DNA of 64,000 nucleotides from DATBLE01 sp963841405 (GTDB lineage: Bacteria > Actinomycetota > Thermoleophilia > Gaiellales > Gaiellaceae): the NCBI GenBank assembly GCA_963841405.1, contig CAWJCM010000007.1:1-64000 (forward strand), in the 5' to 3' direction. The position numbers and the translations under genes are program-made. Below the pieces are notes generated by a model. It saw only the letters and a program-made list of their open reading frames with translations. It was not told the origin of the DNA and did not search any database. Shown here in pieces: positions 39,333 through 47,461 of the stretch. The first letter of the stretch is position 1. Each line of letters begins with the position of its first letter.

Positions 39333-41728
39333 GAGCGGGCGAGCTCCCACAGCCGCGCGGGCGTGAGCGGCAGGTGCGACGGCTTCAGCCCGAGCGGGCG
39401 CAGGGCGTCGGCGACCGCGTTCGCGACCGCCGCCGGCGCCGTCTCGGACGACGACTCGCCGCAGCCCTTCGCCCCGACCGGCGTGAGGGGCGAAGGCGTC
39501 TCCACGTGAGCGGTGGCGATCCGAGGCGCCTCGGCCGCGGTCAGGCAGCGGTAGTCGGCGAACGTGCCGGTCAGGAACTGGCCGTCCTCGTCCCAGCGGA
39601 ACTCCTCGAGCAGCGCGCCGCCGAGCCCGTGCAGTGCCGAGCCGTACGTCTGCCCCTCGACCAGCTTCGGATTGATGATCGTGCCCGCGTCGTTCGCCGA
39701 GGCGTACTCGAGAATCGTCACGCCCCACGTGATCGGATCGACCTCGACGGCGACCACCTCCGCCACGAAGCCGTAGGCGTGCGACGAGTTGATCCGGTCG
39801 TCGTCGGTCGGCGGCGCCGAGGTCGGCACGTGGAAGACCTCCGAGGCCTGGATCCCCGCGTCCATCCCCTCCGGCAGTCCGTGCGGGTCCCAGTGGGCGA
39901 CGCCCGCGACGCGCCGCAACGAGACGCTCCTGTCCGGCGAGCCCTTGACCCGCACCTCGCCTGCGGCCAGCTCGAGGTCGTCGGCGGACGCCTCGAGCAG
40001 CGAGGCGCCGATCTCCAGGATCTGAGCCTTGACCACGCCGGACGCCTTCCGCACGGCGCCGGCCGCGATGCCGGCGAAGCGGCTGGAGTACGACCCCGAG
40101 GACATCGACCAGACCGAGGTGTGGCTGTCGAAGGCGTCGACGGTCGCCACGTCGTCGGGCGTCAGCCCCAGCTCGTCGGCGACCACCTGCGCGACCGCCG
40201 TCTCGTGGCCCTGCCCCTGCGGCGCCGTGCCCATCGTGACCACGACCTTGCCGCTCGAGGTCACCCGCACCTGCGCCCAGTCGGCGGCGCCCGACTTCGG
40301 GTTGTAGCCCGGCGCCTGCCGCAGCTCGGGCGGCAGCGCGACCGTGATGTAGCCCATGTTCGAGATCGACGGATCGACGGCGAGGCCGATGCCGATGCCG
40401 ACCAGCCGCCCTTCGGCGCGCGCCGCCGCCTGGCGCTCACGCAGCTCGGTGTAGCCGGCCGTCTCCAGCGCGAGCTCGAGCACGCGCGGATAGTCGCCGC
40501 TGTCGTAGACGCCGCCGGTCGGAGTCTCGTACGGGAACGCATCGGCCGGGATCAGGTTGCGGCGGCGGATCTCGGCGGGGTCGACGTGGAGCCGCTGGGC
40601 CGCCTCGTCGAGCGTCCGTTCGGTCTCGAGGTAGACCTGCTGGCAGCCGTAGCCACGGTTCGGGCCGGTCGGCACCTTGTTCGAGACGACGTCGACGAGG
40701 TGGAGCTCCACGTCGCGGACGCGATACGGCCCGACGTAGTTGCCGAGTGGCCGGTAGGTCGTCGCCGGCTCGGGGGCTCTGACGTAGGCACCCAGGTTGT
40801 CGACCACGTGCGCACGCAGGCCGATGATCTCGCCCCCCTGCGTCAGCGCCAGCTCGCGCGTGCCGACCCGGTCGGGTTGGTGCGACGAGCCGATCAGGTG
40901 CTCGGCTCGGTCCTCGATCCACTTCACCGGGCGGCCCGCGCGCATCGCCAGCAGCCCGACGACGGTCATGTACGGGAAGAGCGACGACTTGATCCCGAAG
41001 CTGCCGCCGATGTCCCTGGGGACGATCACGCGTAGCTTCTCCTCGGAGATCCGCAGCGAGCGGGCCAGCACTGGCAACAGCGTCATCGGTCCCATGAAGT
41101 TCGCCCAGATGGTCAGGAGGCCCGAGGCCGGCTCGTAGTCGGCGACTATGCCGTAGGTCTCGATCGGCGTCGAGCTGTACCGCTCCCAGCGCAGCGTCTC
41201 GATGACGACGAGGTCGGCGCGGGCGAACGCTCCGTCGGGGTCGCCGTAGCGGAGCGTGCGATCGACGACGACGTTGGAGCCGACCTGGCCGTGGAGCAGA
41301 GGCTTGGCGGGGTCGAGGGCGTCCTCGACGGTCACCACCGCGTCCAGGGGCTCGTAGTCGATCGCCACGAGCTCGGCCGCGTCCTCGGCCAGGTAGCGCG
41401 ACTCCGCCGCGACCACCGCGACCGGCTCGCCCGCATAGCGCGCCCGGTCGACCGCCATGGCGTAGTACGCGAGCCGGTGCGTGATCCCGGCCGCGAACGG
41501 GTCGGTGAGGTCCGGGAGCTCGGCGCCGGAGAGGGCGACCACGACGCCGGGCACGGCCAGGGCCGCCGCGAGGTCGGCCGAGCGGATCTCGGCGTGAGCC
41601 CAGGGCGAGCGCGCGAAGGCGGCGTGCAGCGGGTTGGCGACCTGGACGTCGTCGACGAACTGCCCACGCCCGGTGAGGAGCGGCAGGTCCTCGCGGCGAG
41701 GGACCGCCTGGCCGACCCAGCGACTCAT
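39329..41728 (-). CDS. Molybdopterin-binding large subunit, xanthine dehydrogenase/CoxL family
   Basis: A 799-residue aldehyde oxidase/xanthine dehydrogenase-fold protein. Cofactor motifs include MGTAPQGQGHETA and the catalytic Glu in VGAKGCGESS. The active-site loop is GPNRGYGCQQVYLETE, not the CSFR loop of form I CO dehydrogenase, so oxidation of CO is unlikely; a hydroxylase of an N-heterocycle or other organic substrate is more probable. ATG 41728 overlaps the hyuB stop as ATGA. The order L-M-S and its place after hyuAB suggest joint degradation of one compound. Confidence 0.9.
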   Translation of the reverse strand: MSRWVGQAVPRREDLPLLTGRGQFVDDVQVANPLHAAFARSPWAHAEIRSADLAAALAVPGVVVALSGAELPDLTDPFAAGITHRLAYYAMAVDRARYAGEPVAVVAAESRYLAEDAAELVAIDYEPLDAVVTVEDALDPAKPLLHGQVGSNVVVDRTLRYGDPDGAFARADLVVIETLRWERYSSTPIETYGIVADYEPASGLLTIWANFMGPMTLLPVLARSLRISEEKLRVIVPRDIGGSFGIKSSLFPYMTVVGLLAMRAGRPVKWIEDRAEHLIGSSHQPDRVGTRELALTQGGEIIGLRAHVVDNLGAYVRAPEPATTYRPLGNYVGPYRVRDVELHLVDVVSNKVPTGPNRGYGCQQVYLETERTLDEAAQRLHVDPAEIRRRNLIPADAFPYETPTGGVYDSGDYPRVLELALETAGYTELRERQAAARAEGRLVGIGIGLAVDPSISNMGYITVALPPELRQAPGYNPKSGAADWAQVRVTSSGKVVVTMGTAPQGQGHETAVAQVVADELGLTPDDVATVDAFDSHTSVWSMSSGSYSSRFAGIAAGAVRKASGVVKAQILEIGASLLEASADDLELAAGEVRVKGSPDRSVSLRRVAGVAHWDPHGLPEGMDAGIQASEVFHVPTSAPPTDDDRINSSHAYGFVAEVVAVEVDPITWGVTILEYASANDAGTIINPKLVEGQTYGSALHGLGGALLEEFRWDEDGQFLTGTFADYRCLTAAEAPRIATAHVETPSPLTPVGAKGCGESSSETAPAAVANAVADALRPLGLKPSHLPLTPARLWELARS

Positions 41729-43230
41729 TGCTCGATTCTTCCCCACCCGCCGCCTCCCGGCGTTTCGACCGTGACCACGTCGCCGGGTTCGAGCTCACGC
41801 GTCGTCTTCGGCGGCAGCTCGCGGCCGTTCAGGAGGTTCCGACCCGGCCGTCCGGGATCGCCGCCGTTCAGGCCGAGCGGTGCGTGGCGACGCCGGTCGG
41901 TGAGCAGCGAGAGCGTCGCCGGCCCGAGCACGCGGATCTCCCGCACCAGGCCGTCGCCCCCGCGATGGCGACCGTCGCCGCCGGAGCCGTCGAGGAGCTC
42001 GTAGCGCTCGACCTGCAGCGGGAGCTCGAGCTCGAGCGCCTCGACCGGCGTGTTCAGCGTGTTCGACATGCCGACGTGCACTCCGGAGGGGCCGGCGCCC
42101 CTGCTCGATGCGCCCTGGCCCCCGCCGAGCGTCTCGTAATACGTCCAGCTCGAGCTGCCGATGACGACGTTGTTCATCGTGCCCTGGCCCTGCGCGGGCA
42201 CGTCGGTCGCCTGCGCGAGCGCGAGCAGCACCGTGTCGGCGATCCGCTGGCTGGTCTCGACGTTACCGGCCACGACTGCGGAGGGGGCGCGGGCGTCGAC
42301 GAGACAGCCGGCAGGCGCGCGGATCATCACTGTCTCGGAGAGCCCGGCGTTGACCGGGACGTCGGCGCCGAGCGCGACCTTCACAGCGAAGGTGCAGGCT
42401 GCGCGGGTGACCGCGAACGGTGCGTTCACGTTTCCGGCAGCAGCGGGAGCGGTGCCCTCGAAGTCGATCTCGATCGCGTCGCCGGCGATCGTCACCGCGA
42501 CGCGGATCGGCAGGTCGTCGTCGGTGACGCCGTCGCCCTCCACCTCCCCCTCGGCCTCGCAGCGGCCGTCGGGAAGTCGCCGGATCGCCTCGCGGGCGCG
42601 GCGCTCTGCGTAGGCGATCACCTCGTCGAAGGCGGCCAGCACCGTCTCGCGGCCGTGCCGGCCCGCGAGCTCGACCAGCCGCTCTCCCCCGAGCCGGTTG
42701 GCCGCCGCCTGCGCCGCCAGATCGGCCCGGCGGAGCTCCGGCGTGCGGACGTTCGCGAGGATCACCCGGAGCACCGCGTCGTCGAGCCGGACCGGCGGGA
42801 CGACCAGACCCTCCTGCCAGATCGAGGTCGAGCCCGCGGGCATCGAGCCGGGCGTCATACCGCCGACGTCGGAGTGGTGGGCGCGGGTGCAGGCGTAGGC
42901 GACGATCGCGCCGTCGAGGTCGAGCGGCGAGACCAGTGTGATGTCGGGCAGGTGCGAGCCGCCGGCGGAGGGGTCGTTGAGGACGTAGAGCTCGCCCGGC
43001 TTCGGTCCGAGGGCGATCACGGCAGCCACCGACTCGGGCATCGCCCCGAGGTGCACGGGGATGTGCTCCGCCTGGGCGACCATACGACCGGCCGCGTCGA
43101 AGAGCGCGGCCGAGCAGTCGCGCCGCTCCTTGATGTTCGAGGACGACGCGCTGTGGACGAGAACGGTGCCCATCTCCTCCGCGATCCCGGCGAGCGCGGC
43201 GCTCATCACTGACAGCGTCACCGGGTCCAT
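41725..43230 (-). CDS. hyuB: Hydantoinase/5-oxoprolinase/acetone carboxylase B-subunit family protein
   Basis: A 501-residue HyuB-type protein. Typical features are SVMSAALAGIAEEMGTVL at the N-terminus, SSNIKERRDCSAALFDAAGRMVAQAEHIPVHLGAMP, RAHHSDVGGMTPGSMP and NTPVEALELELPLQV. With HyuA it hydrolyses cyclic amides such as N-methylhydantoin or 5-oxoproline using ATP; substrate not predictable. Its ATG lies 13 bases inside the end of hyuA. Confidence 0.88.
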   Translation of the reverse strand: MDPVTLSVMSAALAGIAEEMGTVLVHSASSSNIKERRDCSAALFDAAGRMVAQAEHIPVHLGAMPESVAAVIALGPKPGELYVLNDPSAGGSHLPDITLVSPLDLDGAIVAYACTRAHHSDVGGMTPGSMPAGSTSIWQEGLVVPPVRLDDAVLRVILANVRTPELRRADLAAQAAANRLGGERLVELAGRHGRETVLAAFDEVIAYAERRAREAIRRLPDGRCEAEGEVEGDGVTDDDLPIRVAVTIAGDAIEIDFEGTAPAAAGNVNAPFAVTRAACTFAVKVALGADVPVNAGLSETVMIRAPAGCLVDARAPSAVVAGNVETSQRIADTVLLALAQATDVPAQGQGTMNNVVIGSSSWTYYETLGGGQGASSRGAGPSGVHVGMSNTLNTPVEALELELPLQVERYELLDGSGGDGRHRGGDGLVREIRVLGPATLSLLTDRRRHAPLGLNGGDPGRPGRNLLNGRELPPKTTRELEPGDVVTVETPGGGGWGRIEQ

Positions 43231-45161
43231 GTTCGCTCCAGGACGAGCGTGCCGGCGTCGTCCGGCTCTCCTGCCCAGCCGGGTCGGACGAGACAGGTCG
43301 AGCCGGGCAGCTCGACGATCGCCGGGCCGGCGACGGCCGGGCCGGGCCCGTGGACGGGGAGGTCGAGCCAGTCGCCGTCGAGGTACGCGCGGCGGCCGGA
43401 CGGTCGGGTCGACGATTGGTGGCCCCGCAAAGGAGGGCGCTCACGCGGGAGGATCGCCAGCAGCCGCCGCGTGACGATTTCGGGTCCGGCCTCGGGCCGG
43501 AAGCCGTAGCGGCGCCGGTGGGCCTCGCCCAGGTTCTCGTCCCAGCATTCGGCCTCGACCGTCAGCTCGTGCGACTGGCCGCGGTAGCGCGCGTCGACGA
43601 GCCTCAGGGTCGATGCTCCCGGCAGGTCGCGCGACGCGTTGTCCTCCATCTCGTCGAACGAGCTGCCGACATAGTCGCGCCGGAGGTCGGCCGCTGCCAG
43701 CCCCAGCGCGCTCAGCATCCCGGCGGCGAGCGGCACGAGGACGCGCTCCATCCCGAGCTCCTCGGCCAGCGCGCACGCGTGCAGCGGACCGGCGCCGCCG
43801 AAGGCGACGAGCGCCAGCCCCCGGGGGTCGATTCCCCGCTCGACGCTGACCACTCGAAGGCCCCGCGCCATCTCGGCCTCGACCACCCGAACGACGCCCG
43901 CGGCCGCCTCAGTGACCCTTCCAGCCGCGTCCGAGCTCGTGGCGTTCGACACCCAGTCTCTGAGACTGGGGCCGCAACGTTTGCGTAACGATTCGTCCAC
44001 AGGTAATCCCGCCAGGGCCGCTTCCGCCAGCGCCCGGTCGAGGGTGACCTCGCCTCCGAGGACGGTGCCGTCGGCCAGGTAGCCGAGGGCCAGGTTGGCA
44101 TCCGTGACGGTCGGCGCCTCGCCGCCCAGGCCGTAGCAGGCCGGTCCCGGACGCGCGCCGGCGGAGCGCGGCCCGACACGCAAGGCCCCACCGTCGTCCA
44201 GCCACGCGATCGACCCGCCGCCCGCTCCGATCGTGTGCACGTCGACCATCGGGAACCGGATCGGCACGCCGGCGACCACCGTCTCGGCCGTCACCCGGGC
44301 GGTTCCGCCAAGGACGGCTGCGACGTCGGTGCTCGTTCCGCCCATGTCGAAGGTGAGCACGTCCTCGAAGCCGCCGGCGCCCGCGACGAACGCCGCGCCG
44401 ACCACTCCCGCGGCCGGGCCTGAGAGCACGCACGCGGCCGGTCGGGCAGCCGCCGCGGCCGCGTCGGCCACTCCGCCCGAGGACTGCATGACGAGCGGCC
44501 GCGGCTCGATCTCCTCGAGGTACGCCGACAGCACGGGCGCCAGGTACGCGTTCGCGACCACGGTCGAGCAGCGCTCGTACTCGCGAAACTCGGGCAGCAG
44601 CTCGGACGAGAGCGAGACACGCACGCCCGGAAGCGCCGCCCGCAGCGCCTCGCCCACGCGCAGCTCGTGCTCCGGGTGCAGGAACGAGAACAGGAGGCAG
44701 ACCGCGACCGCGTCGACCGCGGCGGCGGCGACGGCCGCCACGGCGTCCCGCAGCGACCTGTCGTCGAGCGGGGCGACCACACCTGCGGGTCCCATCCGCT
44801 CGCGTACGGTGAAGCGCAGCTCCAGTGGCACGAGCGGCGCAGGCTTGTGCGCGGTCAGGTCGTAGAGCGACGCCCGGTCCTGCCGGCCGATCTCGATCAC
44901 GTCGCGGAAGCCTTCCGTGGTGACGAGCGCGGTGCGCGCGCCGCGCCGCTCGAGCAGCGCGTTCGTCGCCACGGTCGTCCCGTGGGCGAGCACACCGACC
45001 GCCGCCGCGTCGACGCCCGCCGCGCGAAGCGCCGCCGCGATGCCGCGAGCCTCGGCGCCCGGGGCCGAAGGCACCTTGGCGATGACGAGCTCCCCGTCCA
45101 CAACCGCGACGAGGTCCGTGAAGGTGCCGCCGACGTCGACCCCGACGCTGATGCCTTCCAT
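43218..45161 (-). CDS. hyuA: Hydantoinase A-type protein carrying an in-frame palindromic element
   Basis: A 647-residue ASKHA-fold HyuA-family protein: VGVDVGGTFTDLVAV (phosphate 1), GTTVATNALLERRGA, LTFDMGGTSTDVA, and VERGIDPRGLALVAFGGAGPLHACALAEELG. Between LDRALAEAALAGL and TEAAAGVVRV, where the family normally has about 10 residues, there are 32: residues 387-410 are encoded by palindromic element copy C, with no stop and no frameshift. Removing them restores normal spacing. The insert lies in a variable helical segment, so activity may be kept. ATG 45161 heads the five-gene operon. Confidence 0.87.
   Translation of the reverse strand: MEGISVGVDVGGTFTDLVAVVDGELVIAKVPSAPGAEARGIAAALRAAGVDAAAVGVLAHGTTVATNALLERRGARTALVTTEGFRDVIEIGRQDRASLYDLTAHKPAPLVPLELRFTVRERMGPAGVVAPLDDRSLRDAVAAVAAAAVDAVAVCLLFSFLHPEHELRVGEALRAALPGVRVSLSSELLPEFREYERCSTVVANAYLAPVLSAYLEEIEPRPLVMQSSGGVADAAAAAARPAACVLSGPAAGVVGAAFVAGAGGFEDVLTFDMGGTSTDVAAVLGGTARVTAETVVAGVPIRFPMVDVHTIGAGGGSIAWLDDGGALRVGPRSAGARPGPACYGLGGEAPTVTDANLALGYLADGTVLGGEVTLDRALAEAALAGLPVDESLRKRCGPSLRDWVSNATSSDAAGRVTEAAAGVVRVVEAEMARGLRVVSVERGIDPRGLALVAFGGAGPLHACALAEELGMERVLVPLAAGMLSALGLAAADLRRDYVGSSFDEMEDNASRDLPGASTLRLVDARYRGQSHELTVEAECWDENLGEAHRRRYGFRPEAGPEIVTRRLLAILPRERPPLRGHQSSTRPSGRRAYLDGDWLDLPVHGPGPAVAGPAIVELPGSTCLVRPGWAGEPDDAGTLVLERTWTR
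43933..44003 (+). repeat. 71-bp palindromic element, copy C, inside hyuA
   Basis: Starts GAGCTCGTG, has the perfect core CCCAGTCTC-T-GAGACTGGG and ends TTCGTCCACAGG, about 60 of 71 bases identical to copy A. It is translated on the minus strand as hyuA residues 387-410 (PVDESLRKRCGP... to ...VSNATSS). Confidence 0.88.
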
Positions 45162-45197
45162 CGCGCCATCTTCCCGAGGATAGGCTTGCGGCTGCAA

Positions 45198-46868
45198 ATG
45201 GCCATGACCAAGATGCCCTCCAGCCTCGAGATCGCCCAGCAGGCGACGCTGCGGCCGATCACCGAGATCGCCGAGGAGATCGGCCTCGAGGACGACGAGA
45301 TCGAGCTCTACGGGCGGTACAAGGCGAAGGTCGACCTGTCCGTCCTCGACCGGCTCCGCGACCGGCCGGACGCGAAGCTGATCGGCGTCACCGCGATCAC
45401 GCCGACGAAGGCGGGCGAGGGCAAGACAACCACTGCGGTCAGCCTCACCCAGGGCCTCGGCACGATCGGCAAGAGCCCTGTGCTCTGCCTGCGGGAGGCG
45501 TCACTCGGCCCCGTCTTCGGGATCAAGGGTGGCGCGGCAGGCGGCGGCTACGCGCAGGTGGTGCCGATGGAGGACCTGAACCTCCACTTCACAGGCGACA
45601 TCCACGCGATCGGCGCAGCGAACAACCTGCTCTCGGCGATGCTCGAGGCGCACATCCTGCACGGTAACGAGCTCGGCATCGACCCGCTGACCGTCAGCTG
45701 GCGCCGCTGCATGGACATGAACGACCGTGCCCTGCGCCAGGTCGTCCTCGGCCTCGGCGGCCGCGCGAACGGCTACGTCCGAGAGACCGGTTTCGACATC
45801 ACCGCCGCCTCCGAGGTGATGGCGATCACCGCCGTCGCACGCGACCTCTTCGACCTGCGCAAGCGCCTCGGCGCGATCACCGTCGCCTACACCTGGGAGG
45901 GCGAGCCGGTCACGGCCGAGCAGCTGCGCGCCGCGGGCGCGATGACCGTCCTGCTCAAGGACGCGATCAAGCCCAACCTGGTGCAGACGCTCGAGGGCCA
46001 GCCCGCCTTCATCCACTGCGGCCCCTTCGCCAACATCGCGCACGGCAACTCGTCGCTGGTCGCCGACCTGGTCGGGCTCAAGCTCGGCGACTACGTCGTC
46101 ACCGAGTCGGGCTTCGGCGCCGACATGGGGATGGAGAAGTTCCTCGACATCGTCTGCCGGGTCGGGAGCATCGCGCCGAGCGCGATCGTCCTCGTCGCCA
46201 CCGTGCGCGCGCTGAAGCACCACGGCGACGATCCGGACGGCGGCGTGGAGGCGATCGAGCGCGGCGCCGGCAACCTCGCCCGCCACATCGGGATCGTCCG
46301 CGAGTTCGGCCTCAGCGCCGTGGTCGCGATCAACGCCTTCCCCGACGACACCGACGAGGAGGTCGCCACCGTCCGCCGGCTCGCACTCGAGCTCGGCGCG
46401 CACGCGGCCGCGGTCAACACGGCCTTCGAGGAGGGCGGCGCCGGCGCGAGCGAGCTCGCGGAGGCGGTCGTCGACGCGGCCGAGAAGCCGAACGCCTTCG
46501 AGCCCGCGTATGCGCTCGACGCGCCGATCGTGGACAAGATCGAGGCGATCGCGAAGCGCGTGTACGGAGCCGACGGCATCTATCTGCTGCCGGCGGCCGA
46601 GAACGACGTGAAGCGCTTCACCGAGCAGGGACTCGACGGCGTGCCGGTCTGCATGGCCAAGACGCACCTGTCCCTCTCGCACGATCCGACCCTCGCCGGC
46701 GCGCCGACCGGGTTCACCGTGCCGGTGCGCGCGGTGCGGGCCTACACCGGTGCAGGCTGGTTGGTCGCCCTCTGCGGCGACATGCAGACGATGCCGGGCC
46801 TCTCCGCCACGCCGGCCGCGTTCAACGTCGACATCGACGAGAACGGCCGCACGTTTGGACTCTTCTAA
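45198..46868 (+). CDS. fhs: Formate-tetrahydrofolate ligase
   Basis: A 556-residue enzyme forming 10-formyl-tetrahydrofolate from formate, ATP and THF. The P-loop is TPTKAGEGKTTTAV, followed by LREASLGPVFGIKGGAAGGGYAQVVPMEDLNLHFTGD, the strongly conserved family block, and CGPFANIAHGNSS. Length matches the family. ATG 45198 is preceded by TAGGCT 11 bases upstream; only 36 bases separate it from hyuA, so the divergent promoters overlap. A cyclodeaminase-like gene follows. Confidence 0.95.
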   Translation: MAMTKMPSSLEIAQQATLRPITEIAEEIGLEDDEIELYGRYKAKVDLSVLDRLRDRPDAKLIGVTAITPTKAGEGKTTTAVSLTQGLGTIGKSPVLCLREASLGPVFGIKGGAAGGGYAQVVPMEDLNLHFTGDIHAIGAANNLLSAMLEAHILHGNELGIDPLTVSWRRCMDMNDRALRQVVLGLGGRANGYVRETGFDITAASEVMAITAVARDLFDLRKRLGAITVAYTWEGEPVTAEQLRAAGAMTVLLKDAIKPNLVQTLEGQPAFIHCGPFANIAHGNSSLVADLVGLKLGDYVVTESGFGADMGMEKFLDIVCRVGSIAPSAIVLVATVRALKHHGDDPDGGVEAIERGAGNLARHIGIVREFGLSAVVAINAFPDDTDEEVATVRRLALELGAHAAAVNTAFEEGGAGASELAEAVVDAAEKPNAFEPAYALDAPIVDKIEAIAKRVYGADGIYLLPAAENDVKRFTEQGLDGVPVCMAKTHLSLSHDPTLAGAPTGFTVPVRAVRAYTGAGWLVALCGDMQTMPGLSATPAAFNVDIDENGRTFGLF

Positions 46869-46870
46869 GC

Positions 46871-46899
46871 ACGGGGGGAACGGCCGGTTCCCCCCGTGG
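46871..46899. repeat. 12-bp-stem hairpin, GC-rich element family copy 2
   Basis: CACGGGGGGAAC (46871-46882), loop GGCCG, GTTCCCCCCGTG (46888-46899), then RGCCCCCCTCC. It begins 2 bases after the fhs stop. Compared with copy 1 (20077-20105), the third base pair is C-G rather than T-A, which keeps pairing. Confidence 0.75.
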
Positions 46900-46922
46900 G
46901 CCCCCCTCCGCACTCGCGTGTG

Positions 46923-46967
46923 GCGTAGGCGCGGCGGCGCTCCGGCGAGACGTGGTCTCGCCTACGC
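46923..46967 (+). promoter_or_regulatory. Mutually exclusive hairpins before the cyclodeaminase-like gene
   Basis: GCGTAGGCG (46923-46931) pairs perfectly with CGCCTACGC (46959-46967). Alternatively GGCGAGAC (46944-46951) pairs with GTCTCGCC (46955-46962) across a 3-base loop. The two share CGCC, so only one can form at a time, as in attenuators. No known folate riboswitch sequence was recognised. Confidence 0.35.
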
Positions 46968-47011
46968 GCGCGAAGGCACGGCGACTGCCGTGCGATCTTC
47001 TGGAAGACGCC

Positions 47012-47461
47012 GTGAGCGCTGAAAACGAGTCGCCTCTTCCCGCAGGCCCCGCGATCGTCAGGACGGTCGAGCTGGCCGGCCGCCTCGCGCTGCTGACCGC
47101 CCGCGTCGCCGGCCGCCAGGACCTGGTCGCTCGAGCCGAGTCCCTGGCGAACGAGCTCGCACCCTTGGCCGCGGAGGACGTCGACGCCTACCGGGTCTAC
47201 CTCGCCACCCACTCGAATGAGGCCCAAGCCCGGACGATCGAGCTGCCGGTGCGCATGGCCGAGCTCGCCGCGGACACGGCGGAGCTCTGCGCCGAGGCGG
47301 CCGCCGCAACCGACCGCGCCGCGCGGGGAGACGCGCTCGCCGGAGCGCTCCTTGCGGAGGCCGCGGCCCGTGCCGCCGCGCTGCTCGTCCGGGTGAACGG
47401 CGGCGGCGGCGCGGCTGCAGCCGCTACTGAGCGGGCGGCTCGCGCAGCTCCTCGGCTGTGA
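47012..47461 (+). CDS. Cyclodeaminase/cyclohydrolase-family (FTCD C-terminal-like) protein, short form
   Basis: A 149-residue, nearly all-helical protein resembling the formiminotetrahydrofolate cyclodeaminase domain (FchA/FTCD-C): LAGRLALLTARVAGR, NELAPLAAEDVDAYRVYL, PVRMAELAADTAELCAEAA, and a C-terminal AAARAAALLVRVNGG. The family is usually about 200 residues with an N-terminal glycine-rich PGGGS motif, which is missing here, so it may be truncated or a non-catalytic relative. GTG 47012 follows GGAAGA. The fhs gene upstream supports a folate role. Confidence 0.6.
   Translation: MSAENESPLPAGPAIVRTVELAGRLALLTARVAGRQDLVARAESLANELAPLAAEDVDAYRVYLATHSNEAQARTIELPVRMAELAADTAELCAEAAAATDRAARGDALAGALLAEAAARAAALLVRVNGGGGAAAAATERAARAAPRL

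Noticed and set aside
39329..41728. Aerobic carbon monoxide dehydrogenase
   Set aside because: The operon looks like coxLMS, but the active-site loop lacks CSFR, so the CO-oxidising call was dropped in favour of a general molybdenum hydroxylase.
22286..44003. CRISPR array
   Set aside because: The three similar copies are far apart, in both orientations and without spacers or cas genes.
46923..46967. Tetrahydrofolate riboswitch
   Set aside because: The location next to folate genes is suggestive, but the known THF riboswitch core sequence and pseudoknot are not present.
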